Shown here: one piece after another, positions 36,391 through 43,970 of the stretch | Numbering within the stretch: position 1 is the first letter of the stretch | How the letters are laid out: every line of letters starts with the position of its first letter | Assembly: GCF_900496995.4 (NCBI RefSeq) | Contig: NC_044019.1 | Span: 1,240,001 to 1,304,000 of the forward strand | DNA from: Aquila chrysaetos chrysaetos | Lineage: Eukaryota > Chordata > Aves > Accipitriformes > Accipitridae | DNA: 64,000 nt | Direction of reading: 5' to 3' | The notes under the pieces: generated by a model | What the model was told of the DNA's origin: nothing | Databases searched by the model: none | What the model saw: only the letters and a program-made list of their open reading frames with translations | Program-made: the position numbers and the translations under genes

Positions 36391-37444
36391 CCTTCTTCAG
36401 AGAGTCACAGCAATTAACGGCACTGGTTTTGAGGAACTAACGGTGAAAGCAGCATGTTAGCAAACGGGCTGAGCGCGGCGAGCTGCCGGGAGCCGGAGGC
36501 CGGCGCTCGGAGCAGGCGGTGAGCGGCAGCCGGACACACCAGGCGTGGAGAAGTAGAGATGGAGGCAAGGTAGGGATGGTGGTGAGGTAGGGATGGGTTG
36601 TGCAGTGCCCGGGTCTGGCTGAGCACCTTGTCTGTGGCTGTGCAGGCTGCTCTGCCGTGTCCCCTGCCTGGGACAGCCACATGTGCTGGGTGCTCGGGGG
36701 TGGCTGCTCCCCCATTTCCCACGCTCGAGTCCCTCATCTCCCTCTGGATGGCAGCTCGGGGAGGGGAGAGGAGCCGTGGGCACCCAGAGCCTGGCACAGG
36801 GTGGGCAGCCCCTCCTGGGGCAAGTGCCCGGCACTGCCAAGGACACGGCCGGGACCAACCCAGGGCAGAGGCAGCCGCTGCTCCTGGGGCCATTCCCAGC
36901 GGCAGGCAAGGGGGTGCATCTGGAGGGGGTGACACAGGGGAGGGGGTGCAGGCAGGACCCCGCTGCTCTGGCCAGCCCCGCTGCGCTGCCGTCGTTCATT
37001 CGTTTCCCTCTTTCAGCTTATCAGCTCTGCCGCCCCAAGCCCCAGCGCTAACCCTCCCTGAAACCGCAAATCTCTGCCCGGCAGAGGCTGAAGATACCTG
37101 AGATAAAATCAGCCCGTGCCTGCGGCCAGGCATGGGGCGTTGCGCCCCAGGATCGGGGCGCGCGGGGCCGAGAGCCGGTGGCAGGCTGTGCTGGAGGGGC
37201 CCCCGCCAGATCACCTCGCCGGTGCGCTTTTCCACGCCGGCACCTGCAGCAGCGTGGGCTGCCAAGCGCGGGGGCGGAGGTGTCAGCGCTGCAGAAAGGC
37301 TTCAGGGGGAGAGGCTGCGTCTGACGGCAAAAGGACATTTTGCTCCAGGAAGCGTCGGTGACGGTGGCAGCCATGGCTCCTCCAGCCCGCTTCGTCCCCA
37401 GCCCCTTCCCGACCCGCCAGGACAAGCTGCTCTCTCCATTCCAG
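36391..37444. other. Presumed CSF3R upstream and 5' untranslated region
   Basis: GC-rich with no coding exon recognised. GATA-type words occur near 37,017-37,023 (CTTATC) and 37,100 (GATAAAA), beside a pyrimidine-rich stretch. An acceptor-like CTCTCCATTCCAG ends at 37,444, implying at least one non-coding first exon somewhere to the left. That exon and the transcription start could not be placed. Confidence 0.4.
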
Positions 37445-37470
37445 GTGATGCCAAAGCCACGGAGGAGACC
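37445..37470 (+). other. CSF3R: CSF3R 5' untranslated stretch of the first coding exon
   Basis: Begins after a good polypyrimidine tract and CAG acceptor and runs 26 bases to the start codon. It contains an upstream ATG at 37,448 that is out of frame with the main start. The acceptor is inferred from sequence; if transcription starts nearer, this would simply be part of a longer 5' untranslated region. Confidence 0.5.
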
Positions 37471-40400
37471 ATGGCCAGGCACGGTGCCGGGACACCCTTC
37501 CTGCTGCGGCTCTCCCTGCTCCTGCTCCTCCGGCCAGGCGGTGAGTGGGACCCGTCCCGTCCCGTCCCGTCCCGTCCCGCAGCCGTGTGCCCCGCGCCGC
37601 TCCCATGTACCCAGCGCCCGTCCCGACTGGCCGGGGCTGTGGCACGCAGGACTGCTGCAGGCGGGCAGGAGCGCCGGCGGCACGGCGGGCGCTGGCAGGA
37701 TGGGGCCTGGCATGTGCCGGCAGGCTTGCCCAACGCCCGGCTCTTCCTCTCCAGCGGCTGGGGGGCCCGTCTAAGGGAAGAGGTGCTCGTCCCTCTGTCG
37801 TGCCTGGGCACAGAGGAGCTGAGATGGCTTCATCACGGCCGTGCCTTGGATGTGACGCGGTTTTATCCTGCCTGCAGGGACCCTGGGCTGTGCCTCGGTG
37901 GCTGTGGGCTCACCCGTTGTGCCCCTGGGCTCGGCCATCACCGCGTCCTGCACCATCCAGAGCGAGCTGTGCCACGGCTTGGAGCAGGGGAAGGTCCGGA
38001 TCACCTGGATGCTGGACAACGAGCCCGTGGACGGGAGCCAGCACCGGGGCCCAGGGGGCACGGAGGTGTCCAACCTCACCCTGCCCCAGTTCAACCGCAC
38101 GCAGGCCAAGCTGTGGTGCTGGGTGGAGTGGAACGGGACCAAGCAGCGCATCGGCATGGCCGAGATCAGGGCGGGTTGTAAGTGTGCTGCCGCCGTGGGT
38201 CGCCCACGTGTGCACTTCACAGAGGTGCAACCTGGCACCAGGGTTTGCACGTCTCCTCCCTGAGACGCGTGTCTGCCCCGGCTGAGCTGGGCAAAGCCGC
38301 TGGGGCAGGAGGAGCAGCCAGGGCCGATGGCTGATGGAGGCTGTTTTGGGGCTGTGCACAGCTACGTCCCGGCGTGCCGGTGCCCAGCGGGCAGGCTGCA
38401 GGGCAGGGGAGGTTTGGGGAGCGGTGGCGTGGCAGCGGGGCTCTGTGCAGCCGGGCACGGAGGGGGCTGCAGCTCCTCCGCAGCTGGGATGGGCGCTTCG
38501 CTCAGGCTCTTCCGTGGCCACTCTCTCCCAGACCCGCCTGCAAAGCCCTTCAACCTCAGCTGCATCCTGGACCTCAGCGATTACGGGCTGACGTGCCAGT
38601 GGGAGCAGGGAGCCGACAGCCACCTCCCCACCAGCGTCGCGCTGAAGTGTGCCGGGTAAGCCTCGGGGGGTGATACGGTCCCTGGCGTCTGGCCCCTGGC
38701 CACTTCTCCTGGCTCCCCCCCCTCCCAAACGACATGGCAAGCCTCATCCTCTGCCGGAGGGACCCCCGAGCCCACTCCTCTCGCTGCCGCAGAAGCAGAG
38801 CCCAGGCGGTGACAGGCTGCACCCCACAAGGCGGCCGCAGCCGCTGCACGGTGCCACGCCGGCTGCTCCAGCTCTACCGGCAAATGGAGATCTGGGTGTC
38901 CGCCACAAATGCCCTCGGCACAACCGAGTCAGAGCATCTCTGCATCGACCCCATGGACGTCGGTGAGTGACAGCCAGAGCCGCCCACTTCTCACGGAGGT
39001 CAGGGGCCAGGGAAGCTCATCAGCAGTGAGAGGGGTATTAGAGTGCCATTAAAGCATGTCGGGCTTTTAGGTCATATTTTATGGGCAGGTTCCTATGATA
39101 AATGGCTTGCTGGGATGAATAGGTGCCAAAGCTGCATTACAGACTGAGCAGCGTGTGCCAGTGGGTTATGAGCCATCAGTTGACCTGCTGCACTCTACAA
39201 CTGTCTCCAGCAATTGATTACCCATTTATTCAGGAGGTCTATTAATAATATATCCAGCTCCTATAAACTATTTATAAAAGGAACCTTCCCAGATGGTGCG
39301 ACTCATCCTCCCCACTCTGGACCCACGGAAGGGCTGCCCATGAACCAGCTGAGCCCTCCCACGGCCGTGCTGGGCTCTTGCCCCAGGGCAGACCCAGAAG
39401 TGCAGCTTTCCTGGGCATGTACCAGACCCCAGGTCCCGCAGGACCTGTTTTTCCTGCGTAGGCGTTAACACCGCCCAGAGCCCAGGCTGCAGAGCAATGC
39501 TGGCACCATGCTCCCGAGCATCGCCCCGTGTCCTGGGCAGGGGCATACACCAGCCCCTACCACAAGCCATTCCCTTAAATGTTTCGGGGTGGTTTCTCCC
39601 CGTCCCTTGTCTTGGGCAGGCCAGCACCCCAGCTGCGGCTTGTAGCATTAACAACAACAGCCGCATGCGAGGCGGTGGCCCCACGCACTGCCTGCCGCAG
39701 CACCTCTCCAGCTCCCTCCCCTGCTCTTCCTCCAGCCAAGCTGGACCCCCCAGCCCTGCAGAGCATCCAGTCCATCCCCTTCCAGACCGACTGCGTCGCC
39801 CTGGCCTGGGAGGTGGCGCGGAGCAACGCGCACATGGAGCTGCAGTGCGAGCTGCGCTACCAGGCACCGGAGGACCCTGCCTGGGCTCTGGTGAGTGCTG
39901 CTGGGGCAGCGGGACCGGGGAGGGTGAGCGAGCAGGAGCCGGGACCCTTCCCTCCGCTCCGAGCTCTGCCCTGCACAAGTCAGGAGCCAGCACAGCCCCC
40001 GCTTCGGCTGCCACCAGGTCACCGGCATCGTTGGCCAGGCCGGCACCATGCAGCACTGTGGCTTCCTCTTCGGCATGCAGTACCGCTTCCAGATGCGGTG
40101 CCGGCGGAGCTCGGCACGGGGCTACTGGAGCGAGTGGAGCCTGGGCAGGAACTACACCACCCACGAGAAAGGTGGGTGCGGAGTCACCTGGGGGGTCCCC
40201 TCTGCCTGGCCAGGCAGCACAGCCGCGGTGGCACGGCCACGCTCACCCCTCTCAGCTCCCTGGCCGCCCTTCTGCTGTTGCAGCCCCCACGGGGAAGCTG
40301 GACGCGTGGTGGAGCGCTCGGCCGGCCGGGGCAGGCGGGCGGCTGGAGGTGCAGCTGCGCTGGAAGGTGAGTACAGGTGGGCGGTGGGGGTGCGGGGGCT

Positions 40401-43400
40401 GCCGGGGCATCGCCCTGGGGACCGAGCATCCCTGTGGGGACCGAGCATCCCCGCACACCCTGCCTGCGCCCAGGCTCCACGGCGGCGGGAGGCGAATGGG
40501 CGAGTGCTGGGGTACTGCGTCACCCTGAGCCCCAGGAAGAGGGGCAGGGACCCCCCCACTGTCTGCAACACCACCCACACCCAGTGCAACTTCTCTGCGC
40601 CAGCGGGGACCAGGAGGGTCTATCTGTCAGCCTACAACGCTGCCGGCAAGTCAGCACCGACCGAGGTTATCCTCCTGGAGAGGAAAGGTGAGGACAGCGC
40701 AAACTTCCCACGGTCCGAAACCTCCGCATGCCCCGCTGGGGCTCTGTAACCTGCCCTCCCCACCTCAGCAGCTCCACAAGCCCTCAAACCGGGTGCCGCT
40801 CCATCGCCCCACTGCAGGGGAGACACCTCCCTGGGTGTGCAACTGGGGGGCTCCCAAGCAGGGCAGGCTCCGGGCTGGGGGACACAGGAAGGCGATGCAG
40901 CAGGGATGCATCCCGTCATCCCGGCTGGTTGTCCCCATGCAGGTCAGCCCCTGGCTGGGCTCCGGGCCGTGCCCGGAGGCGAGCGCAGCCTCTGGGTGCG
41001 CTGGGAGGCACCGCCGGCCCCGGTGGCTGCCTACGTCCTGGAGTGGCAGCGGGTGTCCTCGGAGCCCGGCCGCTGCAGTGCCTGCTGGCAGATGGAGCGT
41101 GACGGGGCTACCACCGCAATCCTGATCCGGGGTAAGCCGGGGGCTGCGGGGGGGGCCCTGCCCTCCTGGTCGGCTGGGTGGGGGATCTGGCACCCCTCCT
41201 GACTGCCCCAGGGCCAAACCCTGCCCCAAAAGCCCACTCCATACCCTCCCTCCTTCCCCTGCATCCACTCCCGCAGTACGGCACAGGGCAAGCAGGCTGG
41301 TGCTGTGGGGCAGGCGCAGGGCAGCCAGGGGCTCTTGGCAGCCAGAGCCCCAAACCCCTGGCCCCCCTCTGCTCTCTGTTGCAGATGGCATTGAGCCTTT
41401 CCAGCGGTACAACATCTCGGTGTACCCCCTCTATAAAGACGCCATAGGGGTGCCCGTCCACACCGCAGCCTACTCCAAGCAGAAGGGTATGTGTGCTCCC
41501 AGCAGCTGCCCTCAGGGCCCCGGCGGGCTCGCCCTGCACCACCAAGCCTTTGCCTTTCAAAAAGGAGAGCCAGCCTTCCCTACCACGCACCCCTAATTCA
41601 GGGGCTGTGCAGAAGAGCTCAGCCCGCTGGGCTGGATCTTGGCTCATCTCTAAAGGTGCTGTCAGCTGGACCGAGCCCCACGGGGGCACAGCATGGGGCA
41701 GGCCCTGACACCCACACCTCGGGAGTGGGACTTACCACTCAATGCATCCCCCCTGCACGTCCCCCACCCCGAGACAGCGGTTCTGCACAGCACCCGGACG
41801 CTTGTCCTGCTCTGTTTCAGCACCGTCCTACGCCCCAAAGCTCCACCTGAAGAGCATCAGCAAGTCTGACGCTGAGCTGTGCTGGGATCCAGTGCCGGTT
41901 GAGATGCAGAACGGCTTTATCACCAGCTACACCATCTTCTGGGCCAACAGCACCGCAGAAGTGTCCAGTGAGTCCTGCCGGCGTCACCGCCAGCCCTGCC
42001 CTCCGTCCCACCTCGATGTGTTGGGTGGGGACGTCAGCAGACTCCATGCCCTCGTCACAGAGGGTTGGGGCATGCGTGCAGGTCCCATATGGGACCCCCT
42101 GCCAGCAGAGACCCAAGGGGCTGTGCAGGTGAGGGGCACCTGCCTAGCAGCCCCCGCCGTGCCAACAGCCCCCGTGTTTCCCCAGGTGCCACCGTGAAGC
42201 CCTCTCTCAGCTCCTTTGTCATCCGGAAGCTGAAGCCATCGACCCTGTACAAAGTGCACATCATGGCATCCACGGCCGCCGGCAGCACCAATGGCACCAG
42301 CCTGACCCTGGTGACCATGGTGCTAGGTGAGGGGGTGCAGCCACCTGGAAGGGGTGTAGGGACAGGAGGGGACCCGCAGACCCCAGGTCCTGCCCCGGCC
42401 TCAGGGCACAGTGTGGCTGGAGGTGTCTCACCGTGGTTCCCTCTCTGACCCTCTCCCCTGCCCGCTTTCCAGACGACATCGAAATCCAGTTCCTCTTCCT
42501 GACCCTGGGGCTGATCTTTGTCTTGCTTATACTTCTGCTCATCTGCTTCCAGAAGAACGGGCGGTGAGTACCGAGAGCCATCGTGGGCTGGACCGGCCCT
42601 GCACCGGGCTGGGCTGCCCTGGGAGTCCCCGTCCCCAGCGGCTGCGGTGGCCCTGGCCACCACCGCAGGACGGACGCGGGGAGTGGCAGCGTCCCGCCGC
42701 GATCTCGGCGGGAGCAAGGCCAGCCCCAAGGCCGCCGGTTTCAGGGCCCCTCGCTGAGTCCCCTCGTCCTGTGGCCACCAGGGTGAAGCAGCAGTTCTGG
42801 CCCAGCGTCCCCGACCCCGCCAACAGCAGCCTGGGCAAGTGGGTGCCGGCAGAGCTCCAGCAGGTGAGAGCCGGAGGGCCGCACCCCGCAGCCCCCCGCT
42901 CCCCACCCGGGCACCGCTCGGCACGGAGGGCATGGCACCCGGGGCACGAGGCCAGGCTGGGATGGGGAGCGGGGGTGCAGGGAGCTTCCCTCCCGTGGTG
43001 CTGGGAAGAGGGGGGCAGAGGAGGGGCTGCACCCTGCAAACAGGCCGTGACCGCACGCCGTTTCTCCAGGAGCCTCTGCAGCTCCCCGGCGTGAGGGAGC
43101 CCGGCCTGGCGACCATTTCTACCGTCGCAGTGCTCGAAAGGGCGGCGGGGAAGCAGCCGTCCGCCTGGGGCAAGGAGCCCTCCGCCGAAACCGCCGGCAC
43201 CTTCCCCGCCGTGCCCCAGCCCTACGTGCGGCAGGAGGGACCCGGCACACCGGGCCGCGGCCGGGCGGCAGCGGAGCCGTGCCAGGGCCTCGGCGGGAGC
43301 GGGGAGACGGTCCAGTACGCGCAGGTGGTGGGCGACGGGTACAAGGGCCAGCAGCACGCCCTGCCTCGCCTCTACCTGCGCTCCAACTCCACCCAGCCCC

Positions 43401-43585
43401 TGCTCCTCGACCCCGACCCCAGCCCCAGCCCCAAGCCCTACGAGAACCTGTGGTTCCACGGGGCCACCCCTCATGGCTGCCCCGGGGACGGCGGTTGCTC
43501 CGAGGAGCTGCCCGCCACCTTCCCCCTGCTGCAGGGCCTCCGCATCGGCGGGGCCGAGGAGCTCCACGACTGCCGGGCGTTTTAG
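37471..43585 (+). CDS. CSF3R: CSF3R, granulocyte colony-stimulating factor receptor (15 coding exons, 845 aa)
   Basis: Type I cytokine receptor for G-CSF at the myeloid cell surface, signalling through JAK/STAT. Exons: 37,471-37,540; 37,878-38,177; 38,532-38,655; 38,793-38,962; 39,736-39,890; 40,018-40,171; 40,284-40,366; 40,474-40,687; 40,943-41,131; 41,385-41,486; 41,821-41,967; 42,186-42,326; 42,473-42,563; 42,782-42,863; 43,070-43,585. All junctions are GT-AG and in frame, total 2,538 nt. The start has an excellent Kozak context and a hydrophobic signal peptide (residues 1 to about 24). Order: Ig-like domain (about 25-123), five FN3 domains (124-616), transmembrane helix (about 621-642), box 1 (652-667), tail. 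WSEWS is at 310-314. The length is close to the human 836 residues. Ten N-glycosylation sequons lie in the ectodomain. Synteny with MRPS15 and OSCP1 supports orthology. The exact 5' end is unknown. Confidence 0.94.
37551..37579. repeat. CCCGT pentanucleotide repeat in CSF3R intron 1
   Basis: Nearly six CCCGT units begin 11 bases inside the intron after the first coding exon, next to its GTGAGT donor. Confidence 0.9.
37878..38177 (+). other. CSF3R: CSF3R Ig-like domain exon
   Basis: A single 300-nt exon with phase 1 at both ends codes for the N-terminal Ig-like domain. Visible features are the buried cysteines (for example C28 and the CTIQ and WCW cysteines) and three sequons, NLT, NRT and NGT. 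In the human receptor this domain takes part in the crossed 2:2 ligand complex. It is an independent symmetric module in the gene. Confidence 0.85.
38532..40171 (+). other. CSF3R: CSF3R cytokine-receptor homology region (exons 3-6)
   Basis: Four exons code for the two FN3 domains that bind G-CSF, residues about 124-324. The first has the typical paired cysteines (C134 and C145, in a C-x10-C-x-W arrangement). The second ends with WSEWS at residues 310-314, the haemopoietic receptor signature. Human has WSDWS at the same place. Each domain is coded by a pair of exons bounded by phase-1 introns. Confidence 0.9.
40284..42326 (+). other. CSF3R: CSF3R membrane-proximal FN3 domains 3-5 (exons 7-12)
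   Basis: Six exons, two per domain, code for residues about 325-616, the three fibronectin type III repeats between ligand-binding region and membrane. Each has the tryptophan and the Y/L core residues of FN3 strands. Sequons NTT, NFS, NIS, NST and NGT lie here. Short introns of 102 to 334 bp separate the exons. Confidence 0.85.
42473..42863 (+). other. CSF3R: CSF3R transmembrane helix and box 1 (exons 13-14)
   Basis: The 91-nt exon codes for a run of about 22 hydrophobic residues (621-642) followed by K/N/R. The next 82-nt exon codes for box 1, FWPSVPDPANSSLGKW (652-667), which docks JAK kinases in class I receptors. The tryptophan and proline spacing is fully retained. Confidence 0.92.
43070..43585 (+). 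other. CSF3R: CSF3R cytoplasmic tail exon with phosphotyrosine motifs
   Basis: The last coding exon codes for residues 675-845. Tyrosines are Y726 (YVRQ), Y757 (YAQV), Y765, Y776 (YLRS followed by NSTQPLLL) and Y798 (YENLWF). By context four match human Y704, Y729, Y744 and Y764, described as STAT3, SOCS3, STAT3 and GRB2/SHC docking sites. Y765 has no obvious human partner. The STQPLL dileucine and the C-terminal FPLLQG block, linked in the human receptor to internalisation and down-regulation, are retained. Confidence 0.85.
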
Positions 43586-43775
43586 TGCCGGGGACCGGGC
43601 AGCGGTAACGGGCCCGGCCCCGGGCCTCCCCCGGGGCCTGCGGGTGGCCCGGGCCGGGCCTAGGCCTGGGGGCCCCCCCCCCCGACGAGGGGCCCGACTC
43701 CCTCCGCCGGTGCTGTGTGCGTCCCCTTCCGCCCCTCCTGTCCCCTCTCGCAATAAACAGGGACGTGCTGAGAAC
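43586..43775 (+). other. CSF3R: CSF3R 3' untranslated region
   Basis: Short GC-rich 3' untranslated stretch from the TAG stop to the expected cleavage zone about 15-25 bases after the poly(A) signal. It includes a run of C (43,673-43,682). The exact cleavage site is not determined. Confidence 0.6.
43752..43757 (+). terminator. CSF3R: Polyadenylation signal of CSF3R (AATAAA)
   Basis: Canonical AATAAA 167 bases after the stop codon, the only one before the MRPS15 start. Confidence 0.85.
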
Positions 43776-43928
43776 GGCCCGGGACGCCTCTGCGGCGACG
43801 AGCCCGGGGCGACCGGCGATGGCGGTGGGGGGTGTGATGGCGGCGGGAGGGGGCGCCCCGCCCATCGACGCGCTCGGCGCTCGGGCCCCTTCGCCCGCGC
43901 TCGGCGCTCGGTCCGCCGCGCCTGGGCA

Positions 43929-43939
43929 AGATGGCGGCG
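43929..43939 (+). promoter_or_regulatory. MRPS15: YY1-type initiator motif at the MRPS15 start region
   Basis: AAGATGGCGGC matches the YY1 consensus, which commonly sits at or just after the transcription start of ribosomal and mitochondrial genes. Its ATG also opens a nine-codon upstream frame (43,931-43,960). Confidence 0.6.
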
Positions 43940-43960
43940 CCCGTGGCGGCGGGGCCGTGA
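43931..43960 (+). CDS. Upstream ORF of MRPS15 (MAAPVAAGP)
   Basis: A nine-codon frame with strong Kozak context (A at -3, G at +4) ends with TGA ten bases before the MRPS15 start codon. If transcription begins upstream of it, it would compete for initiation; if transcription begins inside the YY1 motif it would be skipped. Peptide function is not suggested. Confidence 0.35.
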   Translation: MAAPVAAGP

Positions 43961-43970
43961 GCGGAGGGCC

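Noticed and set aside
1-37000. Exons of GRIK3, the neighbour expected by synteny
   Set aside because: None of the conserved kainate-receptor segments (transmembrane or ligand-binding) was recognised in any frame. The gene must lie outside the window.
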